Translations under genes and position numbers: made by a program
Notes under the pieces: generated by a model
What the model was told of the DNA's origin: nothing
Database searches by the model: none
The model's input: only the letters and a program-made list of their open reading frames with translations
NCBI GenBank assembly: GCA_022750415.1
Contig: JAKIVT010000005.1
Coordinates: 1-46,692, forward strand
Length of the DNA stretch: 46,692 nucleotides
DNA from: Thermoplasmata archaeon
Lineage (GTDB): Archaea > Thermoplasmatota > Thermoplasmata > Lutacidiplasmatales > UBA184
Direction of reading: 5' to 3'
Shown here: piece by piece, positions 27,775 to 38,600 of the stretch
Numbering within the stretch: the first letter of the stretch is position 1
Layout: each line of letters starts with the position of its first letter

Positions 27775-28179
27775 ATGGCGACCGGACCCCAAATGGTGAC
27801 CCTGATCCCAATCCGAAAGATGGACCGCGCGATCAAATTCTACACGAAGGCGGTCGGTGCGAAGATCCTCATGCGCGCCGACGGCCCCATGAAGGACTTC
27901 TGGGCCTCGGCGAAGATCGGCGGATGCGAGGCCTGGTTCGTGAATCCGGGCCAGAGCGAGAAGCGAAAGTTGGCGTACATCACCTTCGTTGTCAAGGACA
28001 TCAAGAAGTTCGTGGCGAAGCTCAAGACGAGCGGCGTCAAGTTCGAGAAGGCGCAGAAGATGAACAAGGACACGAAGGTCGATGGACCGATCGCGTTCGA
28101 CCAATTCGGCGCGTCGGCGTTCTTCAAGGACACCGAAGGGAACCTGCTGATGCTCTGGCAGAATTCCATGGGGATGTGA
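27775..28179 (+). CDS. VOC (glyoxalase/bleomycin-resistance) family protein
   Basis: PIRKMDRAIKFYTKAVGAKIL...AYITFVVKDIKKFVAKLKTSGVKF...FFKDTEGNLLMLWQ. Confidence 0.87.
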   Translation: MATGPQMVTLIPIRKMDRAIKFYTKAVGAKILMRADGPMKDFWASAKIGGCEAWFVNPGQSEKRKLAYITFVVKDIKKFVAKLKTSGVKFEKAQKMNKDTKVDGPIAFDQFGASAFFKDTEGNLLMLWQNSMGM

Positions 28180-28372
28180 AACGCGACGGTTCGGACGTAC
28201 CGTTCCGGACAACCCTTTCCTTCCCGGCTGAGGCCGGCCCCCGAGTGGGCCGGGCCCGGGCTCCTTGTGCCACGGGAGGCCGTCGGATTCGGCGTCGGGT
28301 CCGACGATAGGTTGAAACCACACGGGAGGCGAACTTCGCCTGCGCGTTCGCGCGCGAAGGTCAGGACTGCAG

Positions 28373-29110
28373 ATGAACGGTACTCCGCGCACTCGTGTTT
28401 TCGCCCTGACGGTCGCCCTGGTCCTCTTCGCTGGGGGGATCGGCCTTGCCGCTTCCCTCGCCCACGTCGGCAGCACCTCGGGGGAAACCCGCTCGGCCTC
28501 CGTCGGTCCCGCCGTTCTGGCGGACGCGGCGAGCGGACCTCTGGGCGCGAGCCTCACCGTCAGTCCCTCCCAAGTCCAGTCGGGCCAATCGATCCAGATC
28601 CAGACGACCGCGACCGGCGGCGTCCAGCCGTACACCTTCTCGTACTCGGGCCTCCCCGGGGGATGCTCGAACCAGAATCAGCCGTCATTGACGTGCAACC
28701 CAACCTCGACCGGGACCTTCACGGTCCAAGCCAGCGTGAGCGACTCGAATGGCAGTCACACGCAGAGCAACTCGGTCAGCGTTGACGTCACGTCGTCCTC
28801 GAACAACGGCAACGGGAACGGCAAGGGAGGCGGCAACAACTCGAGCAACCCGATCTCAAGCTTGTTCTCGGGATTCTCCGGTCTCCTCCCGCTCCTCCTG
28901 ATCTTCGGCGTCGTGGGGTTCGTCACGTGGATCCTCCTCCTCGTCGGGGTCTGGATCATCGCCATCACGCTCGTTCGCCGGCTCCCCAAGCGCGGAACGA
29001 TCGGGGCCGCGGAACCCACCACGCCGTGCGCCAAGTGTTCGGCGGCCATCCCGGTGGGATCGAAGTTCTGCTCCGAGTGCGGGGCGGCGACCGCACCGAA
29101 GGGGCCCTGA
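28373..29110 (+). CDS. Membrane protein: N-terminal signal/TM, Ig/PKD-like domain, TM, C-terminal zinc ribbon
   Basis: RVFALTVALVLFAGGIGLAASL; VQPYTFSYSGLPGGC...TCNPTSTGTFTVQASVSDSNG; TM; PCAKCSAAIPVGSKFCSECGAA. Confidence 0.85.
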   Translation: MNGTPRTRVFALTVALVLFAGGIGLAASLAHVGSTSGETRSASVGPAVLADAASGPLGASLTVSPSQVQSGQSIQIQTTATGGVQPYTFSYSGLPGGCSNQNQPSLTCNPTSTGTFTVQASVSDSNGSHTQSNSVSVDVTSSSNNGNGNGKGGGNNSSNPISSLFSGFSGLLPLLLIFGVVGFVTWILLLVGVWIIAITLVRRLPKRGTIGAAEPTTPCAKCSAAIPVGSKFCSECGAATAPKGP

Positions 29111-29219
29111 GCGAGCTCCGCCACGCGGCGGCCGGCATATCGAACGAACCGGGGCTGCGACCTCGCCGCGCCGCCGGATTCTGGAAACCCTTATGGCAGC
29201 TGGTCGGAAGCGGGGTCCG

Positions 29220-29975
29220 ATGAAGTTCTCGAGAATCGTACTCGTGCCCGCAGCCCTCCTCCTGATCCTGGTCGCGGTCCCGTTCGCGGGAGCTTCGACC
29301 AACGTCAGCGGCCCGTCGAGCTCCTGCAGTCAGCTCGGCTCGTGCTACTTCGTCCTCAACACGTCGGCCGGAATCGGCTACGCCTCGACCTCGGTGTTCG
29401 GCTCCATTTCGTTCCGCCTGCCGGGGGAGACGAACGGGAGCACCGGGACGTTCGGCTGGAAGGTCGTGGGGCAGACGGGCACGGTCGACCGGGTCCAGGG
29501 GACGATCTTCGCCACCGACTCGAACTCGGGGAAGATCGTGCTCGGCTCAACCGACACGAACATCACGGTCACGAAGCACTGCTCGCACACCGGCTGCGGC
29601 TACACCTACGCGATGGTGAACGGCACCGTCAAGGTCCACCTGACCTCGCTCGATGCGACCACGACGGCGGTCTCCTGCTCCCCGGCGACGTTCGGGGCTG
29701 GATCCTCGACCAAGTGCACGGCGACCGTCACGGATGTCGCGAACCATTCCCTTTCGCCGACGGGGAATGTCACCTTCGCGACCTACTACGGTGCTGGGGT
29801 TGTTGGAACGTTCGCCCACCACGGCGCCTGCTCGCTGGTTTCGGGCCGCTGCGCGGTGCGGTTCACGGCGCTCGATGACGCGGTCGGAAACTTTGCGGTC
29901 TTGGGGACGTACCACGGGTTCCACCCGTACTACAAGAGCGTCGCCAGCACCACGATCACCGTCACCGGAAACTAG
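29220..29975 (+). CDS. Secreted Ig-like (Big-type) protein
   Basis: Signal peptide MKFSRIVLVPAALLLILVAVPFAGA; TTTAVSCSPATFGAGSSTKCTATVTDVANHSLSPTGNVTF. ATG 29193 is an alternative start. Confidence 0.8.
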   Translation: MKFSRIVLVPAALLLILVAVPFAGASTNVSGPSSSCSQLGSCYFVLNTSAGIGYASTSVFGSISFRLPGETNGSTGTFGWKVVGQTGTVDRVQGTIFATDSNSGKIVLGSTDTNITVTKHCSHTGCGYTYAMVNGTVKVHLTSLDATTTAVSCSPATFGAGSSTKCTATVTDVANHSLSPTGNVTFATYYGAGVVGTFAHHGACSLVSGRCAVRFTALDDAVGNFAVLGTYHGFHPYYKSVASTTITVTGN

Positions 29976-30264
29976 CGGCGGGCTCGAACGGTTTCGTCGG
30001 ACCGGTGGGTCCCCGGTCGGCCCGACCGGACCGAGTGTTCCCCGTCGGTGGGTCGGCAGGTCTGCCGTGTTCATGTAGTCGTTCCGTCTTTCAACGCCGG
30101 CGACCGCAGCGCCCTGTCCGAACTGTCGGGCGTGGAACGGGCCGGACGACCTGTTCTGCGCGAAGTGCGGTAGCTCCCTCCGTGCACCCTCCGCCCCTCC
30201 GTTCCCTGGCCCTCCCGCCTCGAGCCTGGCACCGACGCCGTGGGCGGCCCCGTTTCCCCCCGGT

Positions 30265-30789
30265 ATGGCCGGTCCGGCGTACTGGCCCGGTCCGTATTCC
30301 ACGCCGGGGGGTCCGCCTCCGGCCCCCCTGCGGCCGACGGCGGCGATGGTTCTCGCCATCGTTGGTGGGGCGCTCATCGTTCTCGGCGCCATCGTGGAGC
30401 TATTCCTGGGGGCGGCCTTAGCCACGATCCCGGTGCCTGTCGAGAGCGCGGCGTTCGTGGTCTCCGGCGTGGTCGGAATCGCCGTAGGAAGCTTGGTCCT
30501 AGTCTTTGGTATTCTCACCTTCGTCCAACCCCAGCATCACGTAGTCTATGGAGTCCTGATCCTCGTCTTCTCCGTCGTAAGCCTGGTGAGCTTTAAGGGC
30601 GGGTTCTTCGTCGGGTTCATTCTCGGCATCATCGGGGGAATCCTCGCCATCGTCCATCGAACGACGCCCGCGATGGTCGCGGTTCCCTACTATCCGCCGC
30701 CGGCCTTCCAGCGGCTCTGCCCGCGATGCGGCCGGTTCATCGACCCAACCGTACGGTTCTGCCCGCACTGCGGCAACGCCCTCGGCTAG
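30265..30789 (+). CDS. Four-TM membrane protein with C-terminal zinc ribbon (an upstream in-frame ribbon is discussed in findings)
   Basis: Four hydrophobic segments, then LCPRCGRFIDPTVRFCPHCGNALG; proline-rich N-terminus. Confidence 0.82.
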   Translation: MAGPAYWPGPYSTPGGPPPAPLRPTAAMVLAIVGGALIVLGAIVELFLGAALATIPVPVESAAFVVSGVVGIAVGSLVLVFGILTFVQPQHHVVYGVLILVFSVVSLVSFKGGFFVGFILGIIGGILAIVHRTTPAMVAVPYYPPPAFQRLCPRCGRFIDPTVRFCPHCGNALG

Positions 30790-31063
30790 AGGGGCAGAAG
30801 TCGAGGGGGACGCGAGCAGATCACGGAAGGGGCCCGCCAGCGATGTGGCACTCCGCTCCGCGAGGGGTCGGCGTTCTGCTCAAAGGGCGGCGCAGCCACC
30901 CCGGTGGCCCGCCCCCTAGAACCTCCTACGAGCTGGGGGGCGTTCGGTTGTCCCGGTTGTTCGCTCCAGCGCTTCCCGGTGGCGAGCCCGTCGCCGGCAA
31001 CCGGGGGGACCTCCCAGGGTCGTCCGCCCCTCGCGATAGCGACTTCGGATTTCGGAGAACGCC

Positions 31064-34000
31064 CTAAGAGCCGCCCGGCGCGCGGTCGTCGCCCTCCTCG
31101 GTTTCCGACTCGGCCGTGGAATCCCCGGAATTCAGGGGGCCCCGGCGCCACCGAGATCCAACGACGGCCCCGAGGGTCAGGCCGACGACGAGAAGCGCGA
31201 TCAGGAGACCGAGCGCCGGGAGCTCCCCGGCATTCGCGGCGCCGTGCATCGACGGTGCCGGGGCGGGAACGAAGGTGGCAGTCTCGTTCGTGGGACCGGA
31301 CACCACGACAGAGCCGCCCGCATTCGGGCCCGTATACGGGGACGCTCCGCCGTTCCCCGACCCGTTCCAGCCGACGAATTGGTAACCTGCCGCCGGTATC
31401 GCGCTCAACGTCACCCGATCGCCGGTGGCCACCCAGGTCCTCCCGACTCCGGTCACGGTTCCGCCGACGCTGGCGGTCACAACAAGGGCACACTGCTCGG
31501 TGAACGTGATGTCCACCGTCCCATCGGCCTCGACGGTGACCGGGATCGGGTTCGAACCGTTCGCCACGTAGCGGATCCCCGGTTCGATGTAGACGGCGGG
31601 CACGACCAGGACGCTCGTACCGTTGAGCCCCGAGAGGTTCAGAGTCGTTCGCGGGCCGGTCGCGCTCGTGGTTCCCCCGGCGACGCTCACACTCCAGGCC
31701 AGCCCCCTGGGCAGCCCACTCTCCGTCACCCCGAGGGAGAAGACGGCGGCGGGGGGGAACTCCCGGTAGGCGAAGGTGGCCGTCTCCCAGGTCGGGCCGA
31801 GTACCGTGACGGTGACCGCCACCGTCGTCGCCGAGACGGTTCCCGGGCCGCTCGCGTTCCAGCCGGTAAAGGCGTAGTGGTAGGCGGGACTCGCCGTCAG
31901 CTCGACCACCGACCCGCTGCCCTCCCAGGTCGACCCGAGTGCCGTCGACGGCGTGACGGACCCTCCCGCGCCGCTCGCGACCGTGAGGACGTACTCGGTC
32001 TCGTAGCTCACGGTAACCGTGCCGTCGGCCGAAATGTTGAGCATGCCCCCGACGGCAGGTCCGAAGGAGGAGATCCAGGACTTCGGCACCCAGCGGGTCC
32101 CGTTCGAGGCGTTCGCGTAGACGGTCGCCGGGACGAACCGGTACGAGCCGTTCGGAACTCCGCCGACGATGAGGGACGCCCCTGATCCGGTGTGGGACGT
32201 CGTCCCTAGGGTAAACGTGAGCGCGACGCCGGAGGGTAGGCCGACCCCGGTGACGGTGACGTTCCACACCGGCAACGGGTCCGGCCGGAACGTCGCGAGT
32301 TCGGTCACGGGGGCGGTCGGAGAGATCGTGGTCGCGGCGTCATGCTCCTGGAGGGCCGTCGACGACCCGGCGCCCGCCCCCGTCCACTCGAGGAACCGGA
32401 ACTTGGGCGAGGCGGTGGCGTTGATCGTGACGTTCGCGCCGGATTCGACCCACCGGCTGGAGGGACTCACGATGCCCCCGGTGCTGGCTGCGACCGTCAA
32501 CCAGAACATCGGTAGGTAGCCGATCACCACGCTCGCGGAGCCGTTGAAGTAGGCGACGGGCGAGTTGGGCGCCGTAAAGTTCGTGGTGTTCACCCAGGTC
32601 GTGTTTTCCATGAATTCGAGGACCGAGACCGAGGCGGCGTAGTACGCCACCCCCTCCTCGGTGTAGACGAACGAGCCGTTCAACGTGTACCGCGCCCCAC
32701 CGGTGACCGTCAGCGGGAGGCTCCCGTTGGTGACCGCGAACGAGGTCGACCCGACGTCGGCGGTCCAAGCGGTCCCATTGGGCAATCCAGACGCGCTGAA
32801 GTTCGCGACGAACGTCGTCATCGCCGGGTTCGCGAGCGTGTAGGTCACGTTCACCAAGGTCTGCGTCGGCTCCTTCACGGGCGACCCCGGCGTGGACGTC
32901 GGGATCCACTCGGAACCCGTCACGGCCGGTACAGTCCACACGGTGTACTGCGCCGCGTTCTGGCCGGTCGTGACGTTGAGCCACGGGATCGTGGCGGTCG
33001 CGCTGTGGGTGCCTTGCGCGGTTCCATTCGCGGTGACCGTGACGCCCCACGCCGTCCCCGCGGGGAGGCCGGTCTCGAAGAAGGTGAGCGGATAGGCGTA
33101 CGGCCCGACACAGGAGAGGACCCCCAACATTCCGACGCAGTTGCCGTTGTCGATGAAGTTGGCTGTTTCTTGGACCGGGGAGGAGCCGACGGTAAAGGTG
33201 ACGTTCGTGGCGTTCGTGCTGACGGAACCGATTCCGGTGCCGGTCCAGGAGACCCAGGTCAGGTTATCGTACGTGCAGTTGATGACGCACGAGATCGACT
33301 GCGGCGCCACCACGAGCCGGAACGGGGTGTTGACGCCGACCCAGAACGTCCCGGGGAGCGGGGCCATCTGGTACGTGGATTTGCTGAGCCCGGGCGTGAG
33401 GTTCAGCGGGGTAATCGGCGGATTCAGGGTGACGGTGACCTCGACGAATTCCTGGAACGTGAAGTCGAGGGTCATGCTCGAGGGGAACGTCGCCGGCGGG
33501 AATGGATTCGTCGCCGACGGCACCGGCTGCCACGCCACGCCGTACGATAGGTTCAGCCACGCCACGGCCCAGGCGATTGGCTCGGTGGTCGGAACTCCGG
33601 AGATGACCAAGTCGGTGCCGGCCGGGGCGTTGCGCTCGTTGCCGAGGATGTCGGCCGACCAGTTGTACGACGCTGTCAAGTTGGTCTCGTGGAGCGTGAG
33701 CGAAACGCCGGCTCCCGCGAACATCGAGGAAATGACGACCGTCGTGTTCGGTTCGACGAACGCCGGATTTGCGAACCGGCAGACCGGTCCCCCGGAGGCG
33801 AGCGGGCACGCCGAGTTCGTCCAGGCGAAGAACATCGCCCCCGACGGAGCGGTCGTCGCCGTCTCGTACTCCCCCATATAGGCGCTATCGAGCGCGAGGG
33901 TCGGGAAGGCCGAGAGGACGACCGGCCCGTTCCACGACGCGCCGTTGTCGGTCGAGTTGAAGTACACCTGTTCGTAGGCCCCGCAGTAGGGGGTCCCCGA

Positions 34001-35644
34001 GACCGCCCCGCAACTCGAATCGTTGAACAGTTCCGAGGTGACCGCGACGGTCCCGTTGGGGTCGACCGCGATCGCGGGGTAGTACTCCGGGCTCAGGGTC
34101 CCATTGTACGGGTCGGTGAGGTTGCCGACCTCCTCCGGCTGGGACCAGGTCGCTCCGCCGTTGGAGGAGTTCTGGAACACCGTGGAATCGACCGCCAGCC
34201 CCGCCTGACACGTCGGGGGTCCGACGGCGCTCGGGGTGCAGAAGCTGCCGATCGCTTCGGAGCTGTACACAAGGTCCAGTTGGCCCGCGACCCCATCGTA
34301 GGCCAGCTGGGGGTGGATTCCGACGAACGGGCTCGCCCCGTACCCTCCGGATCCGGACGTCATGTCGAACGGCTCGTTGGTCGCCGCGTAGTGCACGGTC
34401 CAGGTCCCGTTCCCTCCGGTGGCGTTCGCGACGACGACGTCCTGCGTGTCCGTCCCTCCGGTGCAGCCCGACGCCTCGCAGAAGGTGAGGGGGCCGGAGA
34501 GCCCCGTCGCGTAGGCCACGTAGACCTGCCCGTTTGGGGCGGCGAGAACGTACGGGTTCACGGAGAAGTTCGAGGGGAGGCCGCCGACCGGGACTCCCCC
34601 GTCCCCGACCGTCGGGAAGTTGACGGGAGCCCCCCAGGTGGCGCCGCCGTCCGTGGAGGAGATCAGGTGGACGCCGGCGGAGTACGGGTTCGTACTGAGG
34701 CAGCCGTTCGCGTCCGAGATGTTCTCATAGACGAGGTAGACCGACGTGCCAGACGCCGAGATCCATGGGTGGTAGAGCGGCGAGCCGACCGCGAGGCCGC
34801 ACAGGTCCTCTTCGGCGCTGGCGTTGAACGTCTGGTTGAGCACGTGCGGGGCCGTCCAGGTGGAGCCGCCGTTGTAGCTCTCTTGGACGACCAGCGCCGA
34901 GTTCTCCATGTCGTACGGGAAGATGCGGGGAACGACCGGGTCGGAGCAAAGGAAGAAGATCACCGTGCATCGCGAGACGTTGAACTCGGCGTAGGTGAGA
35001 ACAAATGTACCGTTCGATAGGCTCGTGAGCGATGGCTGCCACGCGTCGGTGAGGTTCGCCGCCTCGCTGCAGTTCTCATTGCCGAGGTATTGGATGGAGG
35101 ACCATGTCGCGCCTCCGTTCGTGGACGACTGGAAGGCCACGTCGACCATCGTGTTGTTCGTGAGATTGAACACCTTCGCACAGTGGGAGTAGTTCGTGAA
35201 CGCCGTGAAGGCTACCCCCATCGTTCCGCCTGACGTCACGTTGACCGACGGGTCGAAGGTCGCGTTCGGACACGTCCCGGTGGAAAACAGCGAGAGGGTT
35301 GGGAAGCACGACCGGTTCGAGGGGCGGACCGCGGAGAGATTCGCGTTGTTGAAGAACGCGCCGCGTCCGCTTGCCACCGGTCCGCTGGCCGGCGCACTCG
35401 CGAGCTTGACACCGCTGGAGCTGGAAGCGGGGGCGAGCGACGCGGAGGAAACGGAGATCCTCGCATTCGTTCCTCCCGAAGGACTGCGGGGTCCGGAGAC
35501 CGGGGATTCCGCCGCCGGATGGAGGGACAGGCCGTAGATCACCACCGCCGAACTCAGGAGCAGGGCGACGACCGCGAGCGCGGCCAGTCCGGTCCGAAGT
35601 CCGCGCGACCTTCGCGCGGAATCCAGCCGCTTCTCGGGACTCAT
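31064..35644 (-). CDS. Giant surface protein: N-terminal TM, Asp-box/BNR region, GLPxG and InlB-like beta repeats, C-terminal TM
   Basis: Start MSPEKRLDSARRSRGLRTGLAALAVVALLL; Asp-box motifs STNGGATW, SYNGGSTW, STDGGATW, SSNGGATW, STDNGASW; many N-x-S/T sequons; C-terminal LGLLIALLVVGLTLGAVVGSRWRRG. Confidence 0.88.
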   Translation of the reverse strand: MSPEKRLDSARRSRGLRTGLAALAVVALLLSSAVVIYGLSLHPAAESPVSGPRSPSGGTNARISVSSASLAPASSSSGVKLASAPASGPVASGRGAFFNNANLSAVRPSNRSCFPTLSLFSTGTCPNATFDPSVNVTSGGTMGVAFTAFTNYSHCAKVFNLTNNTMVDVAFQSSTNGGATWSSIQYLGNENCSEAANLTDAWQPSLTSLSNGTFVLTYAEFNVSRCTVIFFLCSDPVVPRIFPYDMENSALVVQESYNGGSTWTAPHVLNQTFNASAEEDLCGLAVGSPLYHPWISASGTSVYLVYENISDANGCLSTNPYSAGVHLISSTDGGATWGAPVNFPTVGDGGVPVGGLPSNFSVNPYVLAAPNGQVYVAYATGLSGPLTFCEASGCTGGTDTQDVVVANATGGNGTWTVHYAATNEPFDMTSGSGGYGASPFVGIHPQLAYDGVAGQLDLVYSSEAIGSFCTPSAVGPPTCQAGLAVDSTVFQNSSNGGATWSQPEEVGNLTDPYNGTLSPEYYPAIAVDPNGTVAVTSELFNDSSCGAVSGTPYCGAYEQVYFNSTDNGASWNGPVVLSAFPTLALDSAYMGEYETATTAPSGAMFFAWTNSACPLASGGPVCRFANPAFVEPNTTVVISSMFAGAGVSLTLHETNLTASYNWSADILGNERNAPAGTDLVISGVPTTEPIAWAVAWLNLSYGVAWQPVPSATNPFPPATFPSSMTLDFTFQEFVEVTVTLNPPITPLNLTPGLSKSTYQMAPLPGTFWVGVNTPFRLVVAPQSISCVINCTYDNLTWVSWTGTGIGSVSTNATNVTFTVGSSPVQETANFIDNGNCVGMLGVLSCVGPYAYPLTFFETGLPAGTAWGVTVTANGTAQGTHSATATIPWLNVTTGQNAAQYTVWTVPAVTGSEWIPTSTPGSPVKEPTQTLVNVTYTLANPAMTTFVANFSASGLPNGTAWTADVGSTSFAVTNGSLPLTVTGGARYTLNGSFVYTEEGVAYYAASVSVLEFMENTTWVNTTNFTAPNSPVAYFNGSASVVIGYLPMFWLTVAASTGGIVSPSSRWVESGANVTINATASPKFRFLEWTGAGAGSSTALQEHDAATTISPTAPVTELATFRPDPLPVWNVTVTGVGLPSGVALTFTLGTTSHTGSGASLIVGGVPNGSYRFVPATVYANASNGTRWVPKSWISSFGPAVGGMLNISADGTVTVSYETEYVLTVASGAGGSVTPSTALGSTWEGSGSVVELTASPAYHYAFTGWNASGPGTVSATTVAVTVTVLGPTWETATFAYREFPPAAVFSLGVTESGLPRGLAWSVSVAGGTTSATGPRTTLNLSGLNGTSVLVVPAVYIEPGIRYVANGSNPIPVTVEADGTVDITFTEQCALVVTASVGGTVTGVGRTWVATGDRVTLSAIPAAGYQFVGWNGSGNGGASPYTGPNAGGSVVVSGPTNETATFVPAPAPSMHGAANAGELPALGLLIALLVVGLTLGAVVGSRWRRGPLNSGDSTAESETEEGDDRAPGGS

Positions 35645-38600
35645 CGGTCCTCCTCTCCCGATGTGGACGAACCTCGTGGACCCGATGGAGCCCTGCGGAG
35701 TCGGAACACGAGGTAGCCGACCACGAGCCCGGCGAGGAGGCCGACCCCACCCAGGACGGCCCAGGTTGAGACATTGGACCAGAAACCCGTGGCCGTCGTC
35801 GTGCCGGAGACCGTCGGATGGAAGGTGGCAAATTCGGAGAGGGGCGCCCCGACCGTCGCGTTGACGGCGGACTGGTTCCCCGAGTAGCTCCCGGATCCGT
35901 TCCCAGTCCATGTCGCGAACACTTCGCCGAAGTTCGGTACGGCAACCAGGTGGAGGGGCGCGCCGCTCGGATACCACCCGCTCAGAGGGGACTCGGAACC
36001 GCCTGCGGAGCCTCCGATGGCCACCCAGTACGACGGGGGGGCGAACACGACCGACTTGCTCGTGTTCTGGGTGACCGGGAGTGAAAATGTTGCCAAGGTG
36101 GGGCTCCACCTCGTCAGGTCGTCTACGGAGGTGGCGACCCCGACGGCGACCTGGTAGGTGTTCGGAGCCAGGCCGGAGACGTTGATGTCCCGTCCGACGG
36201 CCGAGTACCCCGTGCCATTGACGGTGAGCCCCCAGTTGGTTCCCGCCACGTAACTGTCGGCCCACGTGAACTCGACCGAGTAGGTCGGGTGGTGGACCGG
36301 TAGCACGGGGACAAAGGTGGCGAGCTCGGTCACCGGTCCGCCGATCGATAGCATCGAGGTGGGAGCCGTCCCGGTATAGCTGCCGGTTCCGGTTCCGGTC
36401 CATCCGACGAACACATCCCCGAACGACGCGGACTCGCGGAGCTGGACGTTGTCCGACGCGTTTGCCCAGAGCGAGTGAGCGGAGATCGCCGCCCGGTCGG
36501 AGACGTACGCCGAACCCCCGAGGGTGGTGGAGAGGGAGACCAGGTACTGCGGAGCGAACGTGAGTGGTTCGATGGTTCCTCCGTTCGTGCAGAACTGAAT
36601 GGGCGGATTGACCGCGTCGTACCGGGTGGAGCCGATGGTCGTGTTGTACGCGACCCCGACGCTGACGAAGTACTGTCCCGCCGTTCCGGCGGCACACGAC
36701 AACAGGTTGGAGACCGTAAGGGAGGTCGAATTCGAGGAGTAACCGACGCCGTTCAGGTCGACCGTCCACCAGGAGCCGGAGGGGATCCCGGCCTCATCGA
36801 ACGTGACGTTGAACCGGCTCGCCGGCAGGGGGAAGAAGCTCGCCGTCTCGGTGATCGGGCCTCCGACGGTCAGAGACGCCGTGAGATTCGGTCCGGTGTA
36901 GGACCCGGCTCCGGTCCCCGTCCACCCGCCAAAGGAGTCCGCGCTCCCCGGTGTCGCGTTGAACGACGCGGCCGACCCGGCGGCGAACCAATGGCTCCCG
37001 AACCCCGAAGCGAATCCGCCGAGGCCCGCGATAACGTCGACCCGGTAGGCTGGGGTGTACGAGAGGTTCACCGTTTGGCCGACCACGACGGAGAGCGTGG
37101 GCCCGACCGCCACCGGGGTGAATCCGACCGACCCGTTCGCGGCGACGGCGGCGCCCGGGGACCACGGGAACGTTCCCGGTCGGGTCGTGACGTTGAGCCA
37201 CGGCATCGAGGTGCTGTACGCCGTCCCGTTGAAATCCACCGACCACACGGTGCCGAACCCGAGCCCCGGCGCGTAGAACGTCACCGTTCCCGAAGGGGCC
37301 GCAACATCGACGAATGCGAAGTCGAACCGGACCGTTGGTTCCGCCGGCACGACGACCGTATCCGACCCGCTCGCCACCGCTCCGAAGTACTCCCACCCCG
37401 GCGTCGAGGAGTTGGCCGTGATGCCCGACACCGTGTACCCGCCGGTGGGGATCCCCGGAACGTACGTCCAGTTCGAGGAGGGCGAACTGTAGTTGGTGCC
37501 CGCGAAGGCGAAGGAGTACCGCGAAGTGGGCGGGAGCCCGGTCGCCTGGAACCCTTCGGTGTAGACCCCGTACGATCCCGCCCAGCCCGTCTCGTTCACC
37601 GGTCCGCCCATCGTGACGTTGATTTCGGTTCCCCCGCCCGTGTAACTTCCCACGCCGCTCCCGTTCCAGTACGTGATCGGCGGGTCGGAGCCCCCCTGGA
37701 ACGTCTCGGTGACCCCGGCGGGGAAGTACCACGGGAAGGACGGGCCGGAGTATGTGGCCCCGTTGAAGCATTCGACGAAGTAGAATTGGCCGCCGATGAA
37801 CGCTCGAATCTGCTCGACGTTGGTGGTCAGCGTCGGTTGGACCCAGAACTGAAGGCCGTACTCGATCGTGAAGTTGGCCTCCGCGACCGTCGGTCCGACG
37901 AATTCGTACGGCGACCGAATCGAGAGCGAGTCCGTGAAGATCGCCCGGTAGATGCTCACCGACAGGGCGAGAAGCCCGACCGGAATCGCGACGTGGAGGG
38001 GAACGTTGGAAATCCGGATCGAGGACTGGTTGGTCGTCAGGTTGAGGCCGTCGAAGGCGATCCCCCAGACCGACCCGGCAGTGAGGTTGTGCTCGTCGAA
38101 AGTCACCACGGCCGTCGGCCCGGTGTAGACGGAGGCGATCGAGACGTTCGTGTAGTACTCGGAGGAGTACAGGAACGGGGGCCCCGTCGAAGAGAACGAG
38201 GAGGTCGACTCACTCGGTAACGTCGTCGCGGTGACCGGGGTTCCCCCCGCGGAGATCGCGATGGAAGACTCCCATCCCTGGTAGTCGTTCGCGATGTACG
38301 ACGGCGTGAGGTACGTGGCAACCGCCGTCAGGTTCGCGACCCAGGCGGCGCCGTTGGCGGAGCTCGCCACCCAGGAGCTGACCGTACCGACAAAGTCGGG
38401 GCATCCCGAGCTCGAAAAACAGTACGTCTCGTTCAGCCACACGTAGGCGATGTACGCCGTGCCTCCGGCGACGGCGACCGCGGGCGAGTAGTAGTTGTCG
38501 GCGTTTCCGGCCGCGAAATCTGCGGCCACCGTCGCATTGGTCCAAGTCGCCCCGCCGTTCGTCGAGTGGGCGGCGAAAACGCCCGTGTCTTGCCAGTCGG

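Noticed and set aside
30073-30078. TAG as a pyrrolysine codon
   Set aside because: TAG serves as an ordinary stop elsewhere in the window (for example the VIT gene at 4529-4531), no Pyl genes are visible, and codon 2 is an unlikely site.
35645-36769. N-terminal extension of the first giant ORF
   Set aside because: Out-of-frame reading of the upstream surface gene; true start is MSPEKRLDSARR at 35644 with signal/TM.
36475-38220. 581-aa plus ORF (and 33689-35020, 42700-44541, 15026-17341, 17492-18260, 18934-17519 etc.)
   Set aside because: Shadow frames of real genes, rich in R/G/P/D/E with no domain pattern.
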